DNA from: Ziziphus jujuba
Taxonomy: Eukaryota; Streptophyta; Magnoliopsida; Rosales; Rhamnaceae
Reading direction: 5' to 3'
Length of the DNA stretch: 64,000 nt
Assembly: GCF_031755915.1 (NCBI RefSeq)
Contig: NC_083379.1
Coordinates: forward strand, 43,594,001 to 43,658,000
How positions within the stretch are numbered: position 1 is the first letter of the stretch; each line of letters opens with the position of its first letter. Below the pieces are notes generated by a model that ran no database searches, was not told the origin of the DNA, and saw only the letters and a program-made list of their open reading frames with translations. Position numbers and translations under genes: made by a program. This document shows, in pieces, positions 35,239 to 48,639 of this stretch.

Positions 35239-36131
35239 TTTTTTTTTTTTTTTTTTTTTCTGTTGGTGGGAAAGAAAGGAAATATTATTAATGATCATCA
35301 CCAGAAGAGTACAAATCAGCCTGAATTAAAGGATTAAGCCACGCAGGGCCTACCTCTAACCAAGACTCAAACGAGACTAAATGCACAGCATGTTTGGCAA
35401 GTGTATGTGCTACCATATTAGCAGCTCTGCCAACAAAAGTACATGAGAAAGCAGAGTGATGTAAAAGCAAAGACTTAATTTCATCCACTAAAAAACAGTT
35501 CTTATCCAAACCATCAGTGGACTGTTGAACCAGCGTTGCTGCCGTCATGGAATCACTTATGATATCCCCATTAAAGAAACCAGCTTGAAGACAAAAATAA
35601 ATTCCTTGACGGATGACCATCAGTTCTGCAGAAAGAGTACTCCAGCAATTTGTGATTGGCATAGCTAAAGCTCCCAATAACTCACCTCTACAATTTCGAA
35701 CTACCAGTCCAATACCCACACGACCAGAACTAACCTGAAAGGCAGCATCCACATTTATCTTCAAGCGATTCCCAATTAGTGGAGTCCAGGATATTTTGCT
35801 AGCTGGCAGAGCATGTGTTAGTGATAAACTATTAGCCGCCTTATATTCAGCCTGTAACATAACCACACCATCCAGAAGGTTTTTATCACTTTTCACAATA
35901 TTCCCATGTAAATGAGAGTTTCGCCTATTCCATAAACTCCATATAACCCATGCAAATTGTTCCTGCTGCACAGATGATAGACTAGAAAAAACAGAGCAGC
36001 AAAGAGAAACAAAAGAATCATGCACGCTATTCTTAATGCAGTTATAGAAGTCTAGCTCCTTCCCAACTGTTTTAGCAGCAAAACAGCCCCACAGTGCATG
36101 AAGAACCGTTTCATCAGCACTTGCACAGATG

Positions 36132-36136
36132 GGACA
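36132..36136. repeat. Target duplication GGACA of the copia solo LTR
   Basis: GGACA precedes the LTR and is repeated at 36624-36628. Dropping the LTR and one copy rejoins the LINE zinc-finger reading frame across CPIC. Confidence 0.85.
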
Positions 36137-36623
36137 TGAAGGATCAATATTGACTTAGAAGGATCTAGAATTAATTAGTATATTTGATATACTTGGTTGG
36201 CAAGTAAAGCATTGGAATTTGTGAAAAAAAAAATCTGAAATTGAGAATGAGAGCAATGCATAGAAGAGAAGTCTAGAAGCTTTGAGTAGGCCAAAGCAAC
36301 CAAGCTTGTCAAGTATAAAAGGAAGCTTTGGCTTCCATGCTGGGTGAGCTACACAAGTGAGCTCCAAGGAGACTCTCGGTTGGTGTGAGTGAAAGAGCTA
36401 CTCAATTGACTAGAGTAGGCTCCTAGAAAGAGAGAGCTTTCATATGTCAATAAAGTATGTTAGAGTCAATAGAGTATGTTAGGTGTTTTAAATGTTAAAA
36501 GGGTCTCAAAGGTTAACATGTGTGTGGATCCCGTTGTGTATATGAATATTTTATTTTATGTTCATGTATTTGTTTTATGTATTATAATTAATATAATATA
36601 AGTAATTTATTTTCTCCCCAACA
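36137..36623 (-). mobile_element. Copia-type solo LTR (487 bp) nested in the LINE
   Basis: On the minus strand it starts TGTTGGGGAGAAAAT and ends ATTGATCCTTCA, typical copia LTR ends. It has no internal region and is flanked by GGACA. It interrupts the zf-RVT coding part of the LINE, so it is younger than the LINE. It belongs to a different family from the 446-bp LTR. Confidence 0.82.
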
Positions 36624-37032
36624 GGACATACAGATGAAACATTCGGAAGTCTCCTTGCAAGATTGTACATACATGGTAAGGCATCATTGCTAGCACGCGA
36701 AAGACACAATTTGACTTTATTTGGAATACATAAACGCCAAAGCTTAGACCATCATTGTTGTGAACAAGAGTTACTCGAACTTCCCACTAGTCCTCCAACT
36801 CCTAATTTCCTAGCCACCCAATAACCTGATTTAACGGAATAGAAGCCCCGCGAATGATGATACCAAGCAAACCGATCTGGACACACAGGACCCTCAATAG
36901 ATAAATGTTCAATAATTGAAGCCTCCTCTTAATTAAACACAGATCGTAGTAATGGGATATTCCATGCCTCACTTGCTGTAAACAACTGATCCACTGTGGT
37001 GTCTTCAGGTAGGCACCGTGGAGAAAGGAGTT

Positions 37033-37192
37033 GCAGTCATGAACTTTATATATATATATATATATTGTCCAATTTTTAATTGCAGTCATGAACTCATAAA
37101 GTTCGTTAATTTGTACTATATATTAACTGATGACTTGATTTTGTACAAATTTATTAATTCTATCCCCGATTATCTGTATTTTCTAACTTGAA
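37033..37192. repeat. Right copy of the direct repeat flanking the LINE
   Basis: Second copy of 35082-35238. It differs by a few substitutions and a longer TA run. Confidence 0.9.
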
Positions 37193-39777
37193 TGGCGTTG
37201 AGTGAATATCTATTGCAAGCATCTTTATATGTAAAATGCTCACCACATGCCAAAGTTTCTCGGAGAGAATAATTTTGGAGTGAAGAACTCTCTTAAATTG
37301 CTTAATAGAAAGATATCTTTATGATTGAATGGTATGTTGATATAAATAATTGTGATAATTAGCATGCAAAAAAAAAAAAAAAAATGCTGAATTAAGAAGC
37401 CCGTCTTATTGAGCGACCAAGTACTTAGAAATCCATTAAGAAAAAGTGGTTGGGCAATATCGAAAAGAAATCACAAGGAAACGTATGAATAATAATAATA
37501 ATAATAATATAAATTGGAATAGTTGGGGACGGAACTAGGGCAGGAATAAATTGCAGATATCATGTATATGGTATATGGTCGGTCATATAACTATGTCAGA
37601 TATTTATTTTTATTGTTTCCAATATAATATAATGTGCTATATAAAATTAAAATTTAACAATATAAAATATATAAGATGTATATAGTTAGATTTAAATAAA
37701 AGCTTTAATATGAGGACTAATATTAGGGTTTTATTTTTTAATTATTGGATTGTATCAAAAATGAAAATTTAAAATTATATTTATTAATTATCGGATTTCA
37801 ACGTATTTCATTTTTCTAAATAGGATTTTAAGATTTTAGTATATTATTAAATTCATATTTGACTACTTTTTGAATTTTAATTTTAATATTTTATATGATC
37901 TAATAATCATTGAATATGATCTTTAGTTATAGCATAAGATAGATCTTATTTAAGATTGAAAAGTCATCAAATATGAAAAGTATTATATATGCACAAAATT
38001 ATTAGTAAAGAATCATGATGATTATCAAATACTAAATTAACTACTAAATTTTTTAATTAAGGTGCTCTAACCAACTTTTTAAGAATTGTAAATAACAAAA
38101 TGTTAGTTATTGAATTTTAAAACCTTTTGTCATTTCAAAAAACTGCATAAGATATGAATTGCGTTAAGATTTATTATTAAAACAATTGAGTATTAGAAAA
38201 GTATATTTAGTTAACAAAATTGGGGACTCTCACAAAATAAATAAAGATTATTACTATAAATCAAATTTGAAAATTTGTAGTTAGAAAACGAAAAATGTCA
38301 ATAGCAAAACTACAAAAAATGCAACATTAAACAATTAATTGTTTTTAATAAATACTATATAAAACAAATAAGATAATATTAAAGATACCAAGATGTATAC
38401 CAAATGATATGTGTTAATATTTTCTAATATAGATTACGTTACAAACTAGAATAGTAAAACCATAGTTTTTCATTAATAAAAAAATTATAATCTAGAAAAA
38501 TTACTAACTTAAATGGGGAGCCAAAATGATTTTTAAACAAAATTTTCTATAATTACAATGTATGCTACTATATATTTTTTAAAAAAAAATTAAAAAGTTA
38601 TGGGGGTCATGGCCCCTTGGGCCGTCCATGGGAATAGTGATCGGGACTAGTTTGATTGTCTAATATCTAAATAAAGACACTATATATGTGGCCTAGTTAG
38701 TCAAAGTTTGCGGCTTGGATGTTGGCATTATATTGCCAATTGATGGAAATCATTCATGTCCAAATTGAAAACATTGATAATTAGTATAGATGTTAACTAT
38801 TCCAAGCAAATATTTATAGAACAAAAGTTTAATCAGTAATCACCAACATTGTAATTTTTTGGTCGTCGCAAGCTTGTAGAAATAGTAAACCATCCAAATC
38901 TTGGACGTGCTTTCTTCCATGTGCTAATTGAGGGAAATAAATTACGTCCAAAAGAAAATTTAAATGAAAGAAAAATTCTAACTTCATTATTCACGGTTGG
39001 AAATATATGACCTCCCATTATACAAAAAAATAAGAAATAAACAAAAAAAATAAAAATAAAAATAAATTGTCTAAAGTCAAGAATGAGGAAGCGTTTGGTT
39101 AGAAAGTATCGACTCGTCAACTGGTCAAGTCCTTATTGTTAAGGATTTTCTCTCTCAAATCATATCAGTCACCGACACAGGCCGTATGAGAAATCTTGAC
39201 CTTGCTCATATATATTCAAATTCAACCACCAGTCTCATTATGATAAATATATATATATATATATAATTAAATAAAATAATTAAATAAAAAACTCCTCCAA
39301 TCTTGTCGAAATTTTTGGTTTCAGTTTCTAGATACGTTGCCCATTGATTTTTGTCCTCACCGCCCCTAGTATAATAAATAATCCCAAAATATCCATTAAA
39401 TTTGAATGGATGGGAGAATATTTAGAAAGAGACTTTCTTTTCCAAATTTCAAATTTTGCTCTTCTAAGTCGACCATCAACAAAATGATCCCCCCCCAAAA
39501 AAAAAAAAAAAAGGTCTATCTACAAAATTTAATACAATTGAAAGAAAATCAATAATACTATATAAAATCATCATGAAATTTGCATGTTAAATTACTAATA
39601 CAAAATTATGTGGTATTATTTTATTTCTTTGCAAACTTTTTTTTCTGCTCCAAAGATATGTGAATTGTATTTAAAAATTAAAACATTTTACTATCACTTA
39701 ATATTCAATCTTAATTGTTATATCAACTTCGAATCAAATTTAATTACCGAAAAAAAAAAAAAAAAAAACTCCAAATG
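37193..39777. other. Very AT-rich intergenic region
   Basis: No open frame with a recognisable domain. AAT and TA microsatellites occur near 37488 and 39246, and there are several poly-A runs. It looks like decayed transposon DNA, but I cannot assign a family. Confidence 0.55.
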
Positions 39778-39960
39778 AAATTGGTATCCTGTCCAGCGGT
39801 TAAGATGCAGCATCAATCCTTGAGTCCTGACCAAATAGGACGCTTCATATTGACATGGAGGCCCAAGTTTGAATGCTATACATGGGCTTACCAGACTTGT
39901 ACAAGCCTTGGCTTTGTGGGCTGATGCATGCACAATTGAAAGGCCCATTATCTCCTGACA
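39778..39960 (+). mobile_element. Possible tRNA-derived SINE
   Basis: A locally GC-richer block begins after a poly-A run. gtccagcggttaaga resembles a Pol III A box and aagtttgaatgct a decayed B box. Spacing is longer than in a tRNA. No clear tail or target duplication is visible. Treat as tentative. Confidence 0.25.
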
Positions 39961-40359
39961 TGTAACTTGAGGGACAAGCTACTAAAATTCTGTTATCCTT
40001 TGAAAATTAAACCATGGGGAGAACACAGCCATTTGGGCCCAATGACCCAAAACAAAATTGTTTAATTTGTTTTTCATATGTTAAAATGGTTTCTCAAGTT
40101 TTATCAATTTAATAATTACAAAAGAAAAAAAAAAAAAAAAAAGGAAAACGTATTTACCCATAAAGTTTATAATATATTTGTCTATAAGAACAAAGCTAGC
40201 TTTTTATGCCCTAATATATCGATATCCACAAATACACAAAGACAATGGATGATGAACTAAAAATGAATACAAATTACACCAATATTGTTCATCTTTAAGC
40301 ATCACACTAAGATATAAAAGAATTTGAGGCCAAAAAAAAAAAAAAAAAAAAAAAAACTG

Positions 40360-43300
40360 CTATCTTGCTAAGGGATAAATCAGTTCAGTAGACGAATCTA
40401 TAGATATCATTTCACTGGAAGCTACCAAATCAGTCGAAGGGGTGTGGTTCTTTCGAGCTAACTCCATTGCTAAACAATCTTTTAGTTCAATTACCACTTC
40501 ATTCATGCTTGGCCTTTTAATGGACATTGAAGATAAACAAACCATTGCTATTTCAACAGCCTTCCACACAGAATTAACATCAAAATCTCCCTCTAATCTT
40601 GGATCAACCAAGCTTCTAATATCTCCATCAGCAAGCACATGACCAACCCATTGGCTTATATGAGTTCTCTCTTGAGTTCTACTTATGGCAGGTTCGGCGG
40701 TGATTATCTCTAACAGAACTACTCCAAAACTATAAACATCGCTTTTCTCATTTAGCCTATTTGTTATGTAGTACCTGCAACACAAATCATGACAATTGAA
40801 TTTGCCTATTTGAAAAGCAGTACATTTGCAAAATTCTTTATCAACCCAAGTTTGTTTTGGTGGATAAAAGTTCCATAATATTGTCAAAACACATAAGCTT
40901 ACTCTGGATCAAGGTAACCAGGGGTGCCAGCAATAACGGTAGAGACATGAGTGCCACCTTCCGTTGGGAAAATTCTAGATAGACCAAAATCGGCTAATTT
41001 GGCTTGAAGATTGTCAGCTAACAGGATATTAGGGGTCTTAACATCTCTGTGGATTATAGGTGGCTTACAACCAATGTGCAGATACTCCAAGCCTGCATTT
41101 TTAAACCCACATATTACTTATGAACAATTATAAGGAGAAAAAATTAAAAAATTAAAAAAAAAACAATACTGAAACTAAATAGGTGAAAAAACAAAGTGAA
41201 GTTATTGTAAACCTTGTGCTGCATCCAATGCTATTCGAAGTCTTCCTTCCCAACTTAAGACACTTTGGCTTCCATCTCCTATACAAATTGGTCAAAAAAT
41301 ATGACATTTTTAACATGCTTTGGTTCCTTACTCCTCTGAAGTCAATGGAAATAGGAAAAAAAACAAAAAACAAAAAAGCAAAAACAAAAACAAACCTGCA
41401 GAAAGATGTGATTCCAGATTTCCATTGGCCATGTACTCATAGATAAGAGCCATGTTGGTTCCTTCATTGCAGTATCCGACAAGGCTTGTCAAATTTCCAT
41501 GATAAACTTTCATTAGAAGTTTAACCTGTTATTAGAAATCACCTCTTATACACCCGCTATGAATAAACTAAAAAGTTAAGTTTGTACGCATATATGAGTC
41601 ATGGAATATGTACCTCTGCTTGAAATTGTTGATACCCCTGAACCGATGAAGAAGACAGCATCTTCACAGCTACTTCAGTGCCCTCTATGTTGCCATAAAA
41701 GACTGTACCAAATCCTCCTTTACCAAGAGTTCTCTCAAAATTATTTGTCATTTTTAGGACGTCAGAGTATGTAAATTGACATTTTTTAGGCTCCAATGAA
41801 TCATTTTGGACTGTCAATCTCGAACCTAGTCTCATATCTGCTAAAAGCAACATGGGTTTCATAATTATATTATAAGAAATTTTTCCTTTTATGTTCATTT
41901 CAAGGATTAATGAGAAAAATATTACCATATTTCTTTTTTCGTTTTAGGATGATGAAGATAGCCGCTGCAGTTAACAGGACAGCCAATGCACCAATTGATG
42001 ATACTATTGGAATGATAACATTGTTCTTCTTTTTGCATGAAAGGGATGCACAAAGATCTTTATTGTCTCCAACGCTATCATGTTAACAAAGATGAAATAG
42101 TTTTACCAAGGTTATTGTTGCACTTGAAAGTGGTATGTTTGTAGACTGGAATAATAGAATTAAGTACTGAAATATCTCCTCACTTATTTTCATCAAATAT
42201 CAAGCTTTCAAGTAATATGTATTTGTACTTTTACAGAGTTCAGAATTTCTGTATTGGTGGCAGTAACATGGGTCCAAAATTTTTTGACAAGATACATACC
42301 TTAATGATAGAAAACCACTCTTTGACCTTTCAATGAGTTCAGCTGGAACAGAACCATTGAGCATGTTTCCATTCAATTTTCTGTCAAAAAAATGATTTAA
42401 AAAATTTGAATTCATAGCTTTCTAAACTCTTGGAATGAAAGTTGCAGTACCAAATTCTAAATCTAAATTAAAACTTACAGGACTCTCAAGTTTTGCAATT
42501 GAGAGAGAAATGCAGGAACTGGCCCTGTTAAGCTATTGTTTGATAAATCCCTGAGATGAGCGATTTACATAAACTTCATTATAATTGTAACAAGATATGA
42601 GCTAGCAAAATTGGACACCCAATATTAGTAGTTTTAGTACTTACAATGATTGTAACATAGTGAGACTGGATATGTATGAGGCTATCTCGCCAGTCAATCC
42701 ACTTGATGACAAGTTCCTAATTGCAATTTCAAAGTAATTACATCAATCTATATATCTAACAACCGAAACATATATTAATGGAAAAGAATTATAATCTTAC
42801 AAGGATATGATTCTAGGCGTATCAGAATCTTTGTAGCTGCAATTTAGACCTGACCATAAGAATGCAACTGGAGCACATGGATCTCCTTGCCAGTTTCTAC
42901 TTACTCCATAACTTGACTTAATGTTGTTGATGGCATCAACTGATATATTCACTTCCAATGTTTAATCATTCATTGTTACAACAGCCATGCACCATATATA
43001 TATAATATAGAAACAGAGAAGCAGAGAAACAGAGAAACATGTGGCGGGGAAAGCATACCATCATCTTGTTCTGTTTCTGGTTGGAGGAATTCTATCACCC
43101 TATAGACTTCAAGGGCATTAAGGATTGGTGGGAGAGTTGAGTTGTTCACCCGAACGAGTGAGAAACTAAAATTTGATGCTGTGGAAGCTCGGGTGCTGTA
43201 CACAGAGTTTGCCTCCAAGTAGCCTGGGGAAAAAGGTTCATCAAACCACGACTTCCCATTCAGAGTGATTTCGAATGCTCTGGACTGGTTGGATTGGAGC

Positions 43301-44383
43301 TGTTGAAGTTCAGCAAAATGCATGTATATATAATATTTCTTAGTTTCATTCAGGGGCTCCCAAAAGAATTCCAAGGGAGCACTGGCGTTCAATGGCACCA
43401 CGCCGGTGCTCATCACAATAGATGGTGGCCGGAAATCAACCTGGGCATCTGGATGATTTACAGTAAGCGAGGTTGTTATCGTGGTCCAGTCTTTCTGTGT
43501 GTAGGGTGTCCATAGGCGATCATAAACATCGTACGGATACCTTTTAAGAAATAGGCAATTTAATGAGAAACTTTTAATTTAACTCTAAATTAAGGAAAAC
43601 ACAATTTAATTTGTTGTTACCTGTATGATTTATTTGTGGTTGAACCAAAATCCAAGCGGTAGGCAAGTGCCAATGAGCCAGTTGTGGTAACATAAGTTGT
43701 ATTCTCGAGGGGCCTCAATTCTAATGCTGAAATAAAAGGTGTGCCAGAGTTGTTGTTTACAAGACAGATTTGGAGATGGTCTTGCGAAGGAATATGTATG
43801 ATTTCCTTGAAGGTAGCTGAGTTTACTGAGTTGAAATTCACTGTGTCCCAATAATTAGGACCCAAGTGAAGATCGAACTGCGGTAGCTTATTTTGGGCAT
43901 CATAATTGCCATAGAGAAAAGTGGTTCTGATCAAATACTTGGTAGCTTTTGTAACGTTTAGCGTGTAACAGTTTCGGATTCCTTGAGGGAAGCTTCTTAC
44001 AAATGCCACCTGCTGTTGGAGGTTGGCTTTATATTCTGCTGATATGCTATTGCTTGAGCCAGTGTTAATGAAAGGTCTGTCTGAAATATAATTAATCTTT
44101 GTTGTTGGTTCTGAGTAACTGGAGTCTTTTGGAAGCCCACAGTCTAAGCTAATGAACCCTGAGACCACACCACACCAGCAGAGGAAAAAGAAACTAGTTT
44201 AGCTGCATATGTATTTATATATACGTATGGTTATAATAAATTACCTTTCCCCAAAACATATGGAGATTTTAGAAAATCATTACCGGATTGGTCCTGCTGC
44301 GCTTGAAGAGGATGTAGAAGATCAAAAAGAAGAGGCAATAATATTGCATACAAAAGGCGTTTGAAAATTTTCATAGCTTTCAT
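40360..44383 (-). CDS. Malectin-like LRR receptor kinase E, intact
   Basis: Thirteen exons: 44383-44284, 44158-43621, 43540-43059, 42939-42801, 42716-42645, 42550-42479, 42380-42300, 42074-41926, 41837-41614, 41525-41396, 41278-41213, 41092-40903, 40774-40360. They sum to 886 codons without a stop. Signal peptide, malectin-like domain, GDPC, three LRRs, transmembrane helix and kinase as in copy C. Kinase motifs [41 protein letters not shown] and DVYSFGV are all present. The usual HHRNL in exon 10 is YHGNL here, outside the catalytic core. It is a likely functional plasma-membrane receptor kinase. Two in-frame ATGs at the start (44383 and 44374) leave the exact start open. Confidence 0.93.
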
Positions 44384-45525
44384 GTCTTAAGGTTGGCTGC
44401 TAATTAATTAGATGCACTTATAAGCGGCAAAACCGTTTCTGTCCATGAAATTGAACATCTTGTAATAAAATATGTATACGACATGGTCGTTTCATGGAAT
44501 TGTTCTGAAAAGCACGCTGTTCTCTGCGTTTTAAACAGTGAAAAGATTTAGTTGCCAAAATTGACCAATTAGTAAAATCGCCTAAACTCATATTGGATGC
44601 GACCAGAGGAAGTTTCAATGCATCATGGTAAGTTGTGTCAGCTCATAGATTTGTTGGCACTTTATATTAATTGATTGGTTGCATTGGTTAAAAGGATATT
44701 CTTTTTCATACTTTTATATGATATGTATGGCATTGAAACTACGGGACGTTTTACTACTTTGGTGTCACCACTCACCATGGACAAAACTCTAAAATAATGT
44801 ATGATATCATATGTAAACTATATATGTATAAACAATGTTCATTTTAACAGCAAAATTTATTGAAATTGAAAGAGAATATTTATAATTAATTATTTCATTT
44901 CCTCTATATTAATTTTATAAAAAAAAAGCAGTATAAATGTTTTCTAAAAAAAATATTAGAAGACAAATTGAACCATGCATGTGAAAATCGAGGAAATTAT
45001 TTAGTAATCTTCCCCAGTTTACAATTAGATGAGAAGACCAAAGACCAAAATCAAATAATTAATACCATTAACTAATTTCTCATATCACAATTATCATTTT
45101 GATTGGGTGGCACTTGGCTTGGCGCTTTCTTCGCCTCCCCCGCCACCACCACCACTACCAATTTCCACTTCTCTCTCTAAACAAACCTCCAAAAAACTCT
45201 TTCTTATTTTCTTTTTCCATTTTTTTGTCGTTGTTCTTGGAGAGTTTAGAATCAATCAAGCTGTGGGCTGCGCATAATATTTCAAAGTCCTTATATCCAA
45301 CAATTTCCTCGCATCTTCGATTCATTTTGGTGATAGAATAGTGAACAAGTTGCAAATAGACACTCTAATCTATTAAATAAAACCCAAGACTATTTAATCT
45401 ATGAAAAGAGAACAAAAATTGAAGATATTTTAGTGTTAATAAAAAATTTAAAATAACCAACTTGTCCATATAAGAATATAATAAATAAAAACTTCTAAAA
45501 AATTTAATTTTTGAACAACTGCAAC

Positions 45526-45561
<36 letters not shown>

Positions 45562-45780
45562 ATAAATTGTACTCTTGATAACTATTAAATCTGCATTTAA
45601 ATGAGAAAATCAAATCTAAAAATAGAATTCAATGATTATCACCTTAATTTAGTAAAATAAAATAGATTTATTTAAAATCGATTATAAACTTCAATATTTT
45701 TGTTCACAATTTAACTTAAAAAACATCGTATAACTAATTAAAAGCTACGATGAAACTTATGATAAAAAAATGAGGAATTT
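44384..45780. other. Promoter side of receptor kinase E and AT-rich spacer
   Basis: CTTATAAG (minus strand, about 44416-44423) is TATA-like but very close to the ATG. TTGACC at about 44562 is a W-box core. A TA/TG microsatellite lies at 45528-45560. No gene seen. Confidence 0.4.
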
Positions 45781-46550
45781 GACCCAATGTCCTTCTTTCA
45801 TGGCCTCTAATGAAATATACCCCTCATTTCTTAGTTTTTTTTTTTTTTATCTACCCTCTACTTCCCATTTTATCCCCAATGAAAGTAAAAAATTACTTTA
45901 CTTTCCTTTCTTCATTACTTCAGTCCGAAAAACCCAGAGTCTTTAGTTTCTGCACTCAGCTTTTCTATTTTTCTTCATTCCCCAGAAAACCCACACACAA
46001 TCTCATTAAGAAAAAAAAAAAAAAAATCCATGCTCCATCTCCCTGCATCTCTTACCTCTTCTCTTGCAAACATATGAAAGACTAAGGAAAATTTGCGTTT
46101 GAGGTAAGGATCTATGTATTTTGATTGTTTTTTTTTTTTTTTAGCTTGGATTTTTGCTTGATTGGTGAAAGGCGGAGACGATGATTGGAATGGAGGAAAC
46201 TAGTCGAAATCAAGTAGTAGTAGTAGTAGTAGGTTATACAATTTAGTGGGGTGATTAAATATTATGAGTATGCTTTAGGGTCGGTTTTCGTATTGCTTTA
46301 AGGTTAGAAACACTTCACAAGTGTTTGTTGAATTTTCTGATTGCAACAGAATATTAAAGGAAATTGAAAGAAAAGAAAGCCCAAAAAAACAAAATTGAAG
46401 AATAAGTAGAAAGCAGTTATGGTTAAAATCTGCTTCAAATGTTGAATCATTTGTTTTCTTGTCTATATGACACTCACCATCCTGCTAGATATTATAATTT
46501 AATTACATAACTTCATTTTGATTTTATGTTGGTTTCTTGTTTATGGTTAT

Positions 46551-47392
46551 GAAGGTGAGTGGTAGTTTTACAGAGGAGCTTCACTTGGAAAGTTTGCAGC
46601 ATCAAATAGAAAGTGATCTTATGCCAAGTGCCCGATGTGACCAAAGTGATTCTTATGGTATCCTTTTAGTTATATGTTCTATGGCGAATTATATAAGTTA
46701 ACTTCTTCTTTTTTTGTTTACAATTAGTTAATATTTAAAAAAGATGTTATACCTACTATATGGACCATGAGGTATACTATCTATGTTGTTTAGTTGCCTT
46801 AATTTCTTTCTGTTTAGTTTTCAGCCAAGGTTGGAATTTCTTAGGCTTGGCTGGTGGAACATTATTAATTTTCAAGTTGATTACAAATATGCAGTTGGGG
46901 GTAGCATAGGTGAACTGTCTTATACTAACTCCTATTTTATGAATTTGAGGTTGGTTGCGGAGATGTGGTATTAGTTTGCTTGTGGTTTTGTATTATAGGC
47001 TAATGGCACTCAAAACTTCCATGATAAACTGATATTTATAGATTGAGAAACCCATACTATTGGTTACAATTCCAAAAATATGCTTGAAAATGCCTTAGGT
47101 CAAGTGCATATTGTTATCCTTGTGCACTTGATTATGAGGTTGATGTAGTGTCCCTCCTTAACATATGGAAGTTGTAGGTTTTCTTTTTTTTTTTTTTTTT
47201 GTCTAGAAGTAAAAATTGCTGCCCCCACACCCTTTCTATGAATTTCATGTAACAATTGGTGTATTACTAGAGTGGATATCATGATGGTCTCATAGCAAGA
47301 GAAGAAGCTGTAGCACAAGAGGGATTTAATATTGGCTTTAAGGAATCAGTCCTTGTTGGGTACAAATGGGGTCTAGTTAGAGGTGATACTAG
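46551..47392 (+). pseudogene. Yae1-domain protein remnant
   Basis: The first exon-like piece (ATG 46551 to about 46657, donor GTATCC) encodes a short acidic stretch with EELHLESLQ. The second (about 47275-47392, donor GTAAAA) encodes GYHDGL, QEGFNIGFKESVL and GYKWGLVRG, the GxxxG repeat typical of Yae1-like proteins. In yeast, Yae1 helps assemble the Fe-S ABC protein Rli1. Just upstream, EFHVTIG matches the usual entry to the motif but is separated from it by ~16 extra bases that break the frame, and I cannot find the middle exon. A T-rich leader (45800-46110) looks like an original 5' UTR. I infer a decayed copy. Confidence 0.5.
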
Positions 47393-47400
47393 GTAAAAGA

Positions 47401-47545
47401 AAACAAAAGAGGAAAAGAATTTGAATGCTCTGTTGCTTATAGAGTTGTTAATGAAATTGCTATAAGCATATGATTAAAAAAGAATTTAAATGCTCTGGTG
47501 CTCATAGAGTTTTTAATGAAGTTGCTATAAACATGTGATTAACTT
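47401..47545 (+). repeat. ~67-bp tandem duplication
   Basis: aaagaattt(g/a)aatgctct through the following ~50 bases occurs twice in a row. It lies between the Yae1 and TBL remnants. Confidence 0.75.
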
Positions 47546-47644
47546 CTTTTCTCTGCTACTTTTGTTTTCTTGTTTTGTCCAATCTGCATCCCTATGAACT
47601 GCATTCACTTTAGTTCCTGAGGACTAGAAAGAGAGCATTTAAAT

Positions 47645-48191
47645 TCTCAATATGGTAACCAAACTCTTAAAGACATGAATTGTATGGTTGCTCTTCATAA
47701 GGGTTTGACAACATGGGCTAAGTGGGTGGATTCTACTATGAATCATAGTAAAACCAAAGTCATCTTCCAAGGAATTTCTCTTACCCACTACCATTAAGTT
47801 TACTTCTTTTCCATCACCAATTTTTTTTTTTGAAAACCAAAAATTAATTTCGTGAATTTTTCTGATGCTTTTTTTTTCTTTCTTTTTTTTCCTTTTCATA
47901 TTTAGTGGCAAGGTATTGGAATGAGCTAGGGGTGACAAACTGTGGAAATGAGACAAAACTCCTAAGTGGATCAGTTATCGAGGTGGATTGCCCAAGGCAT
48001 TATATGTGGTGAAAGATGTATTAACTGGAATGAGAAAACATGTTCATCTACTGAACATAACAACTTTATCACAACTCAGAAAAGATGCACATCCTGGCTT
48101 TTATAATGGCTTTAGGCGCATGGACTGTAACCATTGGTGTATTGCTGGACTTCCAGATACTGGGAATCAACTTTTTATGCATTCCTCATAA
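47645..48191 (+). pseudogene. TBL/PMR5-type O-acetyltransferase remnant, two exons
   Basis: The first piece (to about 47795) reads [14 protein letters not shown] and [15 protein letters not shown], matching the region before the last exon of trichome-birefringence-like proteins. After an intron the last piece (about 47905-48191) reads WNELGVTNCGNETK, then, in another frame, GGLPKALYVVKDVL and LNITTLSQLRKDAHP, then MDCNHWCIAGLPDTGNQL and a stop. The frame change near 47975 is a 1-bp lesion. The DxxH catalytic motif of the family (here DCNHWC) is kept. These enzymes acetylate cell-wall polysaccharides in the Golgi. The N-terminal membrane anchor, GDS motif and early exons are missing. Confidence 0.8.
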
Positions 48192-48639
48192 TTGTCATGC
48201 TTGTTCTGGTATTTTTAGTTTATAAAAATGATCATACGGTTGCTTAGGTCCTTCCTTCCATATATCACCATTTTTAAGGGAATCAAGTTTCAAAACAAAA
48301 CCGTTCTTTTCATTTTCAATGTCAACCAGATATTGAGAATTAAACATCATTAATGAAACTCTACAATCCTGCATAATTTAGAGTATTTAATATATTCATA
48401 ATTTGAACCATAAATTTGCACAACTCTTTGATTTTTTTTTCCCTGGTAAATATGTCATTTAATGGCCCACTCTTTAATTCTTTGGTTGTTAAATATGTCA
48501 TTTGATAGTTTCCTGACCTTGCATGTTACATTAGTATATGAATCTTTGAAAAATTGCATGGTGATGGAGGAATGAGGCAAGGTTGCATGAATCAAACATA
48601 TGAGGGATTCAAAGTGGGTGAGACTAAGACAAAGTTATG

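Larger units (their letters stand above)
35239..37032 (-). mobile_element. 5'-truncated LINE with host target duplication
   Basis: Minus-strand non-LTR retrotransposon. The poly-T at 35241-35262 is its poly-A tail. The open frame 36025-35288 encodes a C-terminal RNase H with NVDAAF, SAELMVIRQG, ISDSMTA and ANMVAHTLAK. Upstream lies a zf-RVT region (CPIC..HALWGC, then SGYWVARK and LCIPNKVK) broken by an in-frame TGA and by a copia solo LTR at 36137-36623. The reverse transcriptase and endonuclease are missing, so it is 5'-truncated near 37032. The flanking direct repeats are far longer than usual LINE target duplications. Confidence 0.88.

Noticed and set aside
39778..39960. A true tRNA gene
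   Set aside because: A- and B-box-like motifs are too far apart and the sequence does not fold into a cloverleaf by eye. Kept only as a tentative SINE.
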